From Actinomadura rifamycini DSM 43936 (GTDB taxonomy: Bacteria > Actinomycetota > Actinomycetes > Streptosporangiales > Streptosporangiaceae): 64,000 nucleotides of DNA. The stretch covers positions 596,559 to 660,558 of the forward strand of contig NZ_KE384300.1 of the NCBI RefSeq assembly GCF_000425065.1, read 5' to 3'. Shown here in pieces: positions 1-8,150 of the stretch. Position 1 is the first letter of the stretch; every line of letters begins with the position of its first letter. The translations under genes and the position numbers were made by a program. The notes beneath the pieces were generated by a model. That model saw nothing but the letters and a program-made list of their open reading frames with translations, was not told the DNA's origin and did not search any database.

Positions 1-66
1 ATCGTCGGCAAGGCGCTGTACGCCGGGGCGTTCACCCTCGAGGAGGCCCTGGAGGCCGTCAAGTGA
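1..66 (+). CDS. priA: HisA/PriA phosphoribosyl isomerase, C-terminal end only
   Basis: Only the last 21 codons lie in the window. They read IVGKALYAGAFTLEEALE, the usual end of the beta/alpha barrel isomerase HisA. In actinobacteria this enzyme is usually PriA, which isomerises both ProFAR (histidine pathway) and phosphoribosyl-anthranilate (tryptophan pathway, TrpF activity). The bifunctional role is inferred from the lineage and from the lack of trpF beside the trp genes further on. The stop codon overlaps the hisF GTG start by 4 bp (GTGA), so the two genes are translationally coupled. Confidence 0.85.
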   Translation: MVGKALYAGAFTLEEALEAVK

Positions 67-824
67 CCGTCGCCGTCCGCGTCATCCCCTGCCTGGACGT
101 CGACGCCGGGCGCGTCGTCAAGGGCGTCAACTTCCAGAACCTGCGGGACGCGGGCGACCCGGTCGAGCTCGCGCACCGCTACGACGCCGAGGGCGCCGAC
201 GAGCTGACGTTCCTCGACATCACCGCGTCCAGCGCCGACCGCTCCACCACCTACGACGTCGTCCGCCGCACCGCCGAGCAGGTGTTCATCCCGCTGACGG
301 TCGGCGGCGGCGTCCGCACCGTCGACGACGTCGACCGGCTGCTGCGCGCGGGCGCCGACAAGGTGTCGGTGAACACCGCCGCGATCGCCCGCCCCGAGTT
401 CCTGCGGGAGGCGGCGCACCGGTTCGGCTCCCAGTGCGTCGTGCTGTCGGTGGACGCGCGCCGCGCGCCCGGCACGCCGTCCGGGTTCGAGGTGACCACC
501 CACGGCGGGCGCAAGGGCACCGGCATCGACGCGGTCGAGTGGGCCCGCCGCGGCGCCGAGCTGGGCGTCGGCGAGATCCTGCTGAACTCGATGGACGCCG
601 ACGGCACCAAGAACGGCTTCGACCTGGAGATGCTCGCCCGCGTCCGGGAGACCGTCGCGATCCCGGTGATCGCCAGCGGCGGCGCCGGCGCGGTCGGGCA
701 CTTCGCCCCCGCCGTCGAGGCCGGCGCCGACGCCGTCCTCGCCGCGAGCGTCTTCCACTTCGGCGATCTGAAGATCTCCGAGGTCAAGGACGCCCTGAGC
801 ACCGCCGGACACCCCGTCCGCTGA
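63..824 (+). CDS. hisF: Imidazole glycerol phosphate synthase, cyclase subunit HisF
   Basis: HisF is the (beta/alpha)8 half of the HisHF complex. It uses ammonia made by HisH to convert PRFAR into imidazole glycerol phosphate and AICAR in the cytoplasm. At 253 residues it has normal family length. The N-terminus VIPCLDVDAGRVVKGVNF carries the first catalytic Asp, and LSVDARR near residue 130 carries the second. Phosphate-binding glycine loops are present (VGGGVRT, ASGGAG). It starts at the GTG overlapping the end of priA. A 25 bp gap separates it from the downstream ATP-grasp gene, so the three may be co-transcribed. Confidence 0.97.
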   Translation: MTVAVRVIPCLDVDAGRVVKGVNFQNLRDAGDPVELAHRYDAEGADELTFLDITASSADRSTTYDVVRRTAEQVFIPLTVGGGVRTVDDVDRLLRAGADKVSVNTAAIARPEFLREAAHRFGSQCVVLSVDARRAPGTPSGFEVTTHGGRKGTGIDAVEWARRGAELGVGEILLNSMDADGTKNGFDLEMLARVRETVAIPVIASGGAGAVGHFAPAVEAGADAVLAASVFHFGDLKISEVKDALSTAGHPVR

Positions 825-849
825 CCCGGAGGACCCCGGAGAACCCCCC

Positions 850-1695
850 ATGCGCGTCGCCCTCGCCACCTGCTCCTTCCTGCCCGACGGCAACGACGAC
901 GTCCGCGCCCTCGCCGCGGCCCTCGACGGCCTCGGCGTGCGCGCCGAGCCCGCCGTCTGGGACGCCGACACCGACTGGTCCCGGTACGACCTCGTCGTCG
1001 TCCGCACCACCTGGGACTACACGCACCGCGCGGACGAGTTCCTCGCGTGGGCCGACGGGCTCCCGCGTATCCTCAACCCCGCGTCCGTGCTGCGCTGGAA
1101 CACCGACAAGCGGTACCTGCGCGACCTGGCCGACGCGGGCGTCCCGGTCGTCCCGACCCGCTGGGACCCCGACGACGTCCCGTCCGACTGGCCCGAGTAC
1201 GTGGTCAAGCCCGCGGTGTCGGCGGGGTCCCGCGACACGGCCCGGTGGAGCACCGCCGAGGCCGGGGCCGCCCGCGCGCACCTGCGCGGGCTCCGCGACG
1301 CGGGCCGCACCGTCATGGTGCAGCCGTACCTGTCCGGCATCGACACCGCGGGGGAGAAGGCGCTGGTCTTCCTCGACGGCGAGTACAGCCACGCCGCCCG
1401 CAAGGCCCCGATCCTCGCCCCCGGCGCGGGCGTGCAGGGCCTCGTCGTCCCCGGCGACGGCCGCGGCGCCGTCACCGGAGCCGTCGCGACCGCGGCCGAG
1501 CTGGACGTCGCGCGCCGCGCCCTCGCCGCCGTCCCGGGCGCCCCCGACCTGCTCTACGCGCGGGTGGACCTCGTCCCCGGGCCGGACGGCGCGCCGGTCG
1601 TCCTCGAACTGGAGCTGGCCGAGCCCAACCTGTTCCTGGCGCACGGCGACGACGCGGTGGGGGTCCTGGCGAAGGCGATGCTGGCGCGGCTCTGA
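850..1695 (+). CDS. ATP-grasp domain protein of unknown substrate
   Basis: This 281-residue protein has the layout of RimK/glutathione-synthetase-like ATP-grasp enzymes, which join a carboxylate to an amine or thiol through an acyl phosphate. Visible landmarks are an N-terminal Rossmann-like half (residues 1-80, with VVVRTTWDYTHRADEF), the ATP-binding lysine in EYVVKPAVSAGS near residue 120, the hinge VMVQPYLSG near 155-163, and a C-terminal metal-site segment LELELAEPNLFL. It follows hisF by 25 bp but has no known role in histidine synthesis. The substrate cannot be deduced. Its stop codon directly abuts the stop of the convergent hydrolase gene. Confidence 0.8.
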   Translation: MRVALATCSFLPDGNDDVRALAAALDGLGVRAEPAVWDADTDWSRYDLVVVRTTWDYTHRADEFLAWADGLPRILNPASVLRWNTDKRYLRDLADAGVPVVPTRWDPDDVPSDWPEYVVKPAVSAGSRDTARWSTAEAGAARAHLRGLRDAGRTVMVQPYLSGIDTAGEKALVFLDGEYSHAARKAPILAPGAGVQGLVVPGDGRGAVTGAVATAAELDVARRALAAVPGAPDLLYARVDLVPGPDGAPVVLELELAEPNLFLAHGDDAVGVLAKAMLARL

Positions 1696-3441
1696 TCAGG
1701 TCCCGTCGCGGATGAGCCGCTCCTCGGCCTCCGGGTCGGGGTCGGCGCACTCCGGGGACGCCTCGACGACCGGCAGCAGGATCGCCGAGGGGTGGTCGGG
1801 GTCGTGGAAGACCTCCTGGTGTGCGGCGACCATCGCGCGGGCGGTGACGAGCGGCTCGCCGGTGCCCGGGTTCGCCGCGACCTTCGGGTGGGCGCCGCTC
1901 GCCACGTGCACCCGGACGCGGTGGCCGCGGCGGAACCGATGGCCGGTCGGCCACAGGTCGACCGCGATGCGGCGGATCCCGTGGGTGCCGACGGGCTTCT
2001 CGGCGGCGGCCGGGAGCCGCAGGCCGCCCTCGCACACGTTGCGGGACGCGCCGTCCGGTCCCACGTCGCAGAGCCGGACGACGAAGTCGGTGTGCGCGCG
2101 GTCGGACCGGACGAACAGGTCGGCGGCGAGCGGCCCGATGACGTCCAGGTCCCGGTCGAGGACGGGCGAGGTGAACACGAGCACGTCGTGCCGCCGCTCC
2201 AGCGGCCGGTTGTCGACGGGCCGGGAGCTGCCGAGCAGCGTGGGGCCGCCGAGCGCCGGGGTGGGGTGCTCGGGGTCGAACCGGTAGGCGCTCGGCCGGG
2301 AGCGGCGCGGGCCGTCGGGGCCGAGCCCGCCGCCGGGGTGCAGGTGCCAGCGCTCCTGCCGCATCCCGGGCGGCGGCCAGTCGCGGTAGTCGCGCCACTC
2401 GCGGGCGCCCGTCACGTACACCCGGACGGGGGCGGGGCGCAGGCCGGACGGGTCGCCGAGCAGGTGCGCGCGGAACCAGGCGAGCGACTCCCGCAGCGAC
2501 ACGATCCCGTGCCGGGGGTCGGTGTGCCACCAGGGGCCGATCGTGAGGTAGGGCCGGTGCCCCGCGGCCCGCAGCGCCAGGTAGTCGCGGATCTCCCACG
2601 GCAGGAACACGTCGAACCAGCCGCCGAGCAGGTGCACCGGCGCCGCCACCTCGCCGACGGTGCCGCTGAAGTCGCGGGTGTCCCAGTAGCCGTTGTCGGC
2701 GCCCTGCGCGGCGAGGAGGTCCTGGTAGAAGCGCATCACCTCGCCGCCGGTGAGCACGTCCAGCTCCGACAGCGGACGGCCCGACGCGGCGGCCCGCGCC
2801 ACCCTGCGGCGCGCGAGCAGCGGGCCGGTCAGCAGGCCGAGCGGCTGCTGCTGCTGGTGCGTCAGGTTCGTCCAGGTCAGCGTGGACTCCAGCGCGAACG
2901 ACCCGCCCACGTAGGCGGCGTCCCGGAACGAGGACGCCGTGACCTGCAGCGACATCGCCTTCAGCTCGGGTCCGGCCTCGGCCGCGGTCGCCCACGCGGT
3001 GTACCCGAGGTAGCTGGCGCCGTAGGTCGCGAACGACCCGTTGAACCACGGCTGCCGCTTCAGCCACTCGACGGTGGCGAGCCCGTCGTCGCGTTCGCTG
3101 CCGAGCGGGTCGAACTCACCGCCCGAACCGAACGTCCCGCGCGCGCTCTGCGCGACGAGCTGGAACCCGAACGGGACGAACAGCAGCCCGTTCGCCAGCG
3201 CGGCCGGGCCGCGCCGCCCGTACGGGGTGCGCACGAGGATCGTGGGCGGCGGTTCCTTCGCCGCGGCCGGGATGTACCGGTCGGCGAGCAGGGTCACGCC
3301 GTCCCGCATCGGGACGGGGATGTCGCGCTCGACGGTGTAGCGGGGCAGTCCGGGCGGCCGGGGCAGCCCGGGCGGGCGCGGGAGCCCGGGCGGGCGGGGG
3401 ATCCGGATCGGCGGAGTGGGCAGTCGGTCCCACGGGGCCAT
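1696..3441 (-). CDS. CocE/NonD family (S15-type) alpha/beta hydrolase
   Basis: The 581-residue protein belongs to the X-Pro dipeptidyl-peptidase/CocE-like serine hydrolases. It has an alpha/beta hydrolase domain followed by a C-terminal jelly-roll domain. The nucleophile elbow is GASYLG with Ser143, the oxyanion-loop region is RTPYGRRGP near 71-79, and family motifs QSARGTFGS and HLLGGWFDVFLP are visible. Residues 16-33 are an unusual proline tandem (PRPPGL repeated). I chose the ATG at 3441 because GGGAGGG lies just upstream; longer frames extend into non-coding sequence. No secretion signal is seen. The substrate (an ester or peptide bond) is unknown. It is convergent with the ATP-grasp gene and their stops abut. 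Confidence 0.88.
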   Translation of the reverse strand: MAPWDRLPTPPIRIPRPPGLPRPPGLPRPPGLPRYTVERDIPVPMRDGVTLLADRYIPAAAKEPPPTILVRTPYGRRGPAALANGLLFVPFGFQLVAQSARGTFGSGGEFDPLGSERDDGLATVEWLKRQPWFNGSFATYGASYLGYTAWATAAEAGPELKAMSLQVTASSFRDAAYVGGSFALESTLTWTNLTHQQQQPLGLLTGPLLARRRVARAAASGRPLSELDVLTGGEVMRFYQDLLAAQGADNGYWDTRDFSGTVGEVAAPVHLLGGWFDVFLPWEIRDYLALRAAGHRPYLTIGPWWHTDPRHGIVSLRESLAWFRAHLLGDPSGLRPAPVRVYVTGAREWRDYRDWPPPGMRQERWHLHPGGGLGPDGPRRSRPSAYRFDPEHPTPALGGPTLLGSSRPVDNRPLERRHDVLVFTSPVLDRDLDVIGPLAADLFVRSDRAHTDFVVRLCDVGPDGASRNVCEGGLRLPAAAEKPVGTHGIRRIAVDLWPTGHRFRRGHRVRVHVASGAHPKVAANPGTGEPLVTARAMVAAHQEVFHDPDHPSAILLPVVEASPECADPDPEAEERLIRDGT

Positions 3442-3690
3442 GTTCCCTCCCCTGTCCTGGCCGTTATGTGCTTTCACGACCATACGTAACCGTTCATGCC
3501 GCGCCGAATCCCCGCCGTCACACCGGTCACGGCCGTCCGGCGGGCACCAGGGGCCCCGGCGGAACCCGTTCCGAACCGCGTTCGGGACAGGTGGCGGGTG
3601 CCGGGGCGGCCCCCCGTCTGGTGGACGGGCCCTCCGGATGAGATCGTGGACGGGACCGATCCTGATCAGGGGGAACAGCAGGGGGACGCC

Positions 3691-4302
3691 ATGTGGCCAG
3701 GGGCGAATCTGCCGATGGGAACGCCGCCCGTGGGGGCGGCCGGCTCGGCCGGGCCGCCGCCGCCCATCCGGCCCGCCGCGGGCTGGTACGCGCTGCCGAT
3801 CGCCTTCGGCGTCCTGGCCGTGCTGGTCTTCTTCGGCGCGTTCGCGCTGCTGTGGACGGACTCGGAGGTCGCCGACGGGCCCTCGTCGGAAGGCCCCGAG
3901 TCGGGCGTGACGCTCCGCCTGGAAGAGGGGTACGGCTACTTCGTCTACGTGCGGGCCGGCGCTTCGGAGCCGCAGTCCTGCGCCGTCGTGGCGGGGGAGC
4001 GGACGATCCCGGTCCGGCTGACCACGGAGCACTCCTGGGTGGCGTCGGACGTCGAGAACTACGCGTACGCGGCGACGTTCACCTCGCCGGTCACCGGGCA
4101 GGCGCAGGTGGCGTGCCAGGGGACGGGCGGCTGGATCCGGGTGCAGCCGGACGACGCGTCCCTGCTGTACCTCGGTTTGGCGTTCTTCCTGTCGCTGGGG
4201 TTCGTGGTCGTCGCCCTCGCGTCGCTGCCGGTGATCATGCTGCGGCGCAGCGCGGCCCGGCGCCGCGCCGCCGCCGTGACCGGCCCGCCCTACCCGTACT
4301 GA
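3691..4302 (+). CDS. Small membrane protein with two transmembrane segments
   Basis: I do not recognise a family. The 203-residue product has a short Pro/Gly-rich cytoplasmic N-terminus, a transmembrane helix near residues 31-54 (WYALPIAFGVLAVLVFFG), an outer domain of about 95 residues with two cysteines (QSCAVV and QVACQG) that could form a disulfide, and a second helix near 155-180 followed by a basic tail. The ATG at 3691 is preceded by GGGGGA at 6-bp spacing. An in-frame upstream ATG exists but has no ribosome site. The layout suggests an envelope-exposed domain held by two helices; the role is unknown. Confidence 0.7.
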   Translation: MWPGANLPMGTPPVGAAGSAGPPPPIRPAAGWYALPIAFGVLAVLVFFGAFALLWTDSEVADGPSSEGPESGVTLRLEEGYGYFVYVRAGASEPQSCAVVAGERTIPVRLTTEHSWVASDVENYAYAATFTSPVTGQAQVACQGTGGWIRVQPDDASLLYLGLAFFLSLGFVVVALASLPVIMLRRSAARRRAAAVTGPPYPY

Positions 4303-4350
4303 CGCCCGCGTACCGGCGCCCGCGCGAGGGCGCGCGCCGCGGCCGGCGGG

Positions 4351-5541
4351 TCAGGAGCAGAGTTCGCGTTCGAGGGGCGTGCGGAACCTCGGGACCGCGC
4401 GGACGTCGCCGTACCAGGCGGCGATCCGCTCGGCCTCCCGCTCGGCGGCCGCGCGCGCCTCGGCGCCCGCGTCCTCGAGGAAGCGCAGCGCGATCTCGCC
4501 GTCCGGCCGCTGCGCCCAGCCGCCGACGACGCAGCCGTCCCACCAGACCGTCGGGCCGATGTTGCCGTTGCGGTCGAACAGCGCGGGACGGTGCTCGCCG
4601 AGGAACCAGTCGCGGTCCTGCCAGCCCATCGGAGTGGGGTCGAGGGCGGGCAGCAGCGCCGCCCACGGTTCGGGGGCCCCGACCGGCTCCAGGTCGTCGG
4701 CGAGGACGATCCCGGTGGTGCCGCCGAGGTCGACCTCGGTGGTGTCGAGCGGCGCGAGCGCCTTCTTCACCTGCGCGGCCGTCCAGCCGGTCCACCACTT
4801 GAGGTCGGAGACGGGCGCGGGCCCGAACGCCCGCAGCCACCGCTCGACCAGTCCGGTGCGGGCGTCGTCGGCGGGCATCGGCGCGATGCCGCCCGGCAGC
4901 CACGCCTCGACGGGCGCCCACCGGTACTGGCTGCTGGTCCACGACCCGTTCGGGCGCCCCCGCACGATGCGGCCCGCGCAGCCGAGGACGACCAGCACCC
5001 ACGTGGTGATGCCGGTGGGTCTGGAGTAGGACTTGCCGGGCGCCGGGTCCACCCGGGTGCGCAGCAGCGGCTCGTCCGCGCTGAGCTGCGCGCCGGTCGC
5101 CTCGCCGCGCGCCAGCAGCGCCCGGTGCGCGGCCTCCTCGACCTCGGCGAACCACGCGGGGACGTCGGTGAGCCCCGGGTCCCGGTCGAGGAGGCCCTTC
5201 TCGATCATGCGGGCGTAGGTGGCGCGCTGCTTGACCGCGAGCGCGTCGGCCGTGGACGCCTGCAGGACGGGCACCAGCTCGGTGGGGGCGACGAACATCG
5301 TCCGCCGCATCGCCAGCATCCGCAGCAGCGTCCGGTCGTCGTAGAGGGCGCGCTCGACCGCCGCCGGGTCCGCCCGCACGCTGCGCGCCGCGACGGACAG
5401 GAACACCGTCGCCGGGTCGGTGGCGTGCAGGACGACCAGGGAGCGGGCGATGTCCGGGACGTCGTCGGTCCTGGACATCGCGGCCAGCCTGTGCCGTCGC
5501 CCGAGCCGGGCGCGCCGCTCCGCGACGCTCATCGAACGCAT
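4351..5541 (-). CDS. Winged-helix DNA-binding protein, AlkZ/YcaQ-like (HTH_42)
   Basis: The 396-residue protein resembles the HTH_42 family, whose studied members (Streptomyces AlkZ, E. coli YcaQ) are DNA glycosylases that act on bulky or crosslinked bases. Family signs are ARSLVVLHATDPATVFLS near residues 32-49, RMLAMRRTMFV near 73-83, and WTGWTAAQVKKAL in the C-terminal half. Where studied glycosylases carry a Q-x-Q or Q-x-D type motif, this protein reads HAT, so catalysis is uncertain. The start at 5541 is supported by a leaderless layout: TACACT on the minus strand (5549-5554) lies 7 nt before the ATG. It follows the lipoprotein gene by 19 bp but appears to have its own promoter. Confidence 0.75.
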   Translation of the reverse strand: MRSMSVAERRARLGRRHRLAAMSRTDDVPDIARSLVVLHATDPATVFLSVAARSVRADPAAVERALYDDRTLLRMLAMRRTMFVAPTELVPVLQASTADALAVKQRATYARMIEKGLLDRDPGLTDVPAWFAEVEEAAHRALLARGEATGAQLSADEPLLRTRVDPAPGKSYSRPTGITTWVLVVLGCAGRIVRGRPNGSWTSSQYRWAPVEAWLPGGIAPMPADDARTGLVERWLRAFGPAPVSDLKWWTGWTAAQVKKALAPLDTTEVDLGGTTGIVLADDLEPVGAPEPWAALLPALDPTPMGWQDRDWFLGEHRPALFDRNGNIGPTVWWDGCVVGGWAQRPDGEIALRFLEDAGAEARAAAEREAERIAAWYGDVRAVPRFRTPLERELCS

Positions 5542-5560
5542 GTACGAGAGTGTAGTCCGG

Positions 5561-5905
5561 TCAGGGGTTCGCGGTGATCTCGACGACGACCTTGTCCTGC
5601 GTCACCGACTTCACCGAGACGTCGAAGCCCTCGGCCTCCTCGCCCTGCTCGCCGTCGCCGACCGGGAGGGTGATGTTGTTGCCCTCGATGGCGAGGGTGA
5701 CGGTCTCGCCCTGGACGCTGACGAGTTCGGCGTCCACGCCGAGGATCGACGCGCTCGCCTCGACGCCCCGGTCGAAGGTCACGGTGCAGGAGTTCACGCC
5801 GCAGTCGGTCTCGGCGTTCGTCGCGCTGCACGCGGCGACCGCGCCGAAGGGCAGCAGGAGAACGGGGAGGATGGCCAGCTTCCGCCGGGCAAGCGAGTTG
5901 GTCAT
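5561..5905 (-). CDS. Small lipoprotein
   Basis: The 114-residue protein begins with a basic n-region (MTNSLARRK), a hydrophobic stretch and the lipobox GAVAAC, which makes Cys26 the likely lipidated residue. The mature part has two cysteines, in TDCGVNSC, that could form a disulfide, followed by a beta-rich acidic domain of about 75 residues. I recognise no family. Its maturation would need Lgt, which is encoded at 21420-22685. It lies upstream of the AlkZ-like gene on the same strand with a 19 bp gap. Confidence 0.72.
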   Translation of the reverse strand: MTNSLARRKLAILPVLLLPFGAVAACSATNAETDCGVNSCTVTFDRGVEASASILGVDAELVSVQGETVTLAIEGNNITLPVGDGEQGEEAEGFDVSVKSVTQDKVVVEITANP

Positions 5906-6047
5906 GGAGGGAGTCTAAGAGGGCGGGCCCCGGCCGGTCGCCCTCCGGGAGGCTGAACTTCGCGATGCGAAAGTAGTACCGGACGGTGACGCTCGCCGGG
6001 CGCGCCCCGGCTGGAACGGCGGGCACCGCCGTGATCTTCTGGAACGT

Positions 6048-6674
6048 GTGCGGGAGGACGCCGCCGCGCCCGGCGGGCTCGTCGTCTGCGCCGCGCTGCG
6101 CCTGGAGGCCCGCGCGGTGCGGCGCGGCCTCGCCCGCGCGCCCGTCGTGGTCGTCGGCTACCGGGCCCGCCGCGGGCCGCCCGCGTCCGGCGGGGTCCTC
6201 GCGGTGGTGGGGTTCGGCGGCGCGCTGGACGCGCGGCTGCGCCCCGGGGACGTCCTGGTCGCGGACGAGGTCCGGGGCGCCGGGCCGCCGGTGCCGTGCC
6301 CGCGGCCGCAGGCCCTCGCGGACGCCCTGGCGGAGGAACTGGCGGACGCCCTGGCCGGCGGCCCGGCGGGGGAGCGGGCCCGGGCGGGGGCCGGGGTGCT
6401 GGTCGGCCCGCTGCTGACCTCCCCGGACGTCGTCGGCGGCGCCGGACGGGCCCGGCTGGCCGCGCGGGGCGCCCGCGCCGTCGACATGGAGACGGCGGTG
6501 CTCGCCGCGGCGGCGCCGGGCCGCCCCATCGCGGCCGTCCGGGTCATCGTGGACGGGCCGCGCCGGCCGCTGTGGAGCCCGGGCACGCTCGTCCGGGGCG
6601 CGGCCGCCTGGCGGACCCTGGCGCGCATCGGCCCGGCCCTGGAGCGCTGGGCGGCGGCACCGGACGGCCCGTAG
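6048..6674 (+). CDS. Nucleoside-phosphorylase-fold protein (PNP/MTAN superfamily)
   Basis: The 208-residue protein has the core of the phosphorylase superfamily, which cleaves N-glycosidic bonds of nucleosides by phosphorolysis or hydrolysis. Signs are an N-terminal strand LVVCAALRLEARAV, VVGFGGALDARLRPGDVLVADEV near residues 47-68, and VDMETAVLAAAA near 145-156, with the Met-Glu that binds ribose in this superfamily. It is shorter than typical MTA/SAH nucleosidases. Similar short forms occur with hopanoid genes (HpnG), but no hopanoid genes are seen here. It starts at GTG 6048 with a poor ribosome site, so the start is uncertain. Confidence 0.7.
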   Translation: MREDAAAPGGLVVCAALRLEARAVRRGLARAPVVVVGYRARRGPPASGGVLAVVGFGGALDARLRPGDVLVADEVRGAGPPVPCPRPQALADALAEELADALAGGPAGERARAGAGVLVGPLLTSPDVVGGAGRARLAARGARAVDMETAVLAAAAPGRPIAAVRVIVDGPRRPLWSPGTLVRGAAAWRTLARIGPALERWAAAPDGP

Positions 6675-6764
6675 CGCGTCGGCCGGGCACCGGACGGCGC
6701 GCGAGCACGGCGCGCGAGCACGGGGCGGGGGGCCGGGAAGGCGGGAACCGGCGGGACGCGGGGG

Positions 6765-8069
6765 TCAGCCGACCGCGCGGGCGGCCGCGGCGGCCCGCAC
6801 CTCGGGTTCCTCTGCCACGTCGTGATGCAGGCGTTGCAGGCGCAGGCGCGTGTCCCGGGTCAGCGGCGCGGACCGCGCGGCCTCCTCGCGGACGTCCGAC
6901 TCGCAGTCCCACAGCCCCTCGACGGCGTAGGACTCGGCGGTGTGCGGCGCGGTGCGGGCGAGCGCGGCCAGCAGGCGCGGCCGCAGGTAGGCGTAGGTGG
7001 ATTCGGTCCAGGCGTCCTTCAGCAGCGGGACGGCCTCGCCGGCGCGCAGCCGCCCGAGGCCCTCGACGGGACTCGCCGCCCCGCCCCATTCGCGTTTCTC
7101 GACCGTCTCCCGTAGCTCGTCCATCAGCAGGGGGATGTCCTGCCGGGTTCCGTGGCGCGCGAGGATCCGCAGCCCCACGTCCTCGCACCCGCCCTTCGCG
7201 GCGGCCCACGCGCGCGCCCGCGGCAGCGTCTCCGGCCCGTACTGCGACAGCGCCCGGCACACCGCGGCGCCGAACCGGCCCGGACGCTCCGGCAGCATCT
7301 CCTCGGCGAGGTCGAGCAGCGCGAGCGTCCGCCGCCGCCCCAGCTCGAAGATCGCCGCAATCGTGCCGGGCCCGCGCCGCCGGGCCGCCTCGAGCAGCTC
7401 GGCCTCGGTGCGGGCCGCCGGGTCCGGCGCGTCGTCGGCCGGGCCCCGCGCCCCGCCCGCCGGCGCCGGCCGCAGCGGCGGGCCGGCCGCCCGCGCCCGC
7501 GCCCGCAGCAGCGCCCGGTTGCGGGCCCGCTCGCGGCTGCGCCCCAGCGCGTCGGCGATCCGCGGCTGCCGCGCCGCCCACGCGTCGATCACCGGGTTCT
7601 GCTCCGCCGGCACCAGCTGCTCGAGGTCGCCGTCGTCGCAGCGGGCCGCGACGACCTCGTCCAGCCCGAGCGTCAGCGCGGGGTCGCCCAGCTCGATCAG
7701 CTCCACCAGCGCGTCGAACCAGTGCGCGCCCTCCTCGGCGTACCGCCGCAGCGGCGCGGCGGCCTCCCGCCGGCTCAACCGCACCAGGTCCGACAGCACC
7801 TGCAACGCGAGCTGGACCCGCCACGGGTCCTCGTCGACATGGTCGGACGGATGGAACAGATGCTCGGCCACCGGCCCCGCCGGAAGCTCCAGATCCACCA
7901 GCAACCGGGCGTAGTACAGGCCCCGCGACTCGCATTGCGGGTCCCACCGGGGATCCCTGCGGATGCAGTCGTAGACGTACTCGCCCGAACCGGGCCTGTC
8001 CGCCGCGCGGCGCGCGGCCCTGCCGAGTCCTCGCTGCAGCTGTCCGTGCAGCGTCCTCGCCGATTCCAT
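6765..8069 (-). CDS. Hypothetical helical-repeat (HEAT-like) protein
   Basis: The 434-residue product is almost entirely predicted alpha-helical. Its C-terminal half carries degenerate HEAT-like pairs, for example RILARHGTRQDIPLLMDEL, LGRLRAGEAVPLLKDAW and RPRLLAALARTAPHTAES. The middle (about residues 180-235) is Arg/Ala/Pro-rich and low in complexity. No catalytic motif, signal peptide or membrane helix is visible. The ATG at 8069 is preceded by GAGGT at short spacing; a GTG at 8087 is an alternative. It lies 81 bp downstream of the ABC exporter genes on the same strand, without a clear functional link. Confidence 0.6.
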   Translation of the reverse strand: MESARTLHGQLQRGLGRAARRAADRPGSGEYVYDCIRRDPRWDPQCESRGLYYARLLVDLELPAGPVAEHLFHPSDHVDEDPWRVQLALQVLSDLVRLSRREAAAPLRRYAEEGAHWFDALVELIELGDPALTLGLDEVVAARCDDGDLEQLVPAEQNPVIDAWAARQPRIADALGRSRERARNRALLRARARAAGPPLRPAPAGGARGPADDAPDPAARTEAELLEAARRRGPGTIAAIFELGRRRTLALLDLAEEMLPERPGRFGAAVCRALSQYGPETLPRARAWAAAKGGCEDVGLRILARHGTRQDIPLLMDELRETVEKREWGGAASPVEGLGRLRAGEAVPLLKDAWTESTYAYLRPRLLAALARTAPHTAESYAVEGLWDCESDVREEAARSAPLTRDTRLRLQRLHHDVAEEPEVRAAAAARAVG

Positions 8070-8150
8070 CACGACCTCATTGCTCACCTCAGCAGAATGC
8101 GCACTGGACCAGATAACGGGCAAGTGCTTTACCGCAGGTAGTCATGTCCG

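Noticed and set aside
5951..5978. ACTTCGC/GCGAAAGT inverted repeat near the lipoprotein gene start
   Set aside because: The arms need a bulge and no promoter fits around them. It is too weak to list as an operator.
6696..6721. Two tandem copies of CGGCGCGCGAGCA
   Set aside because: Only two copies in GC-rich non-coding sequence, with no flanking structure. Likely chance duplication.
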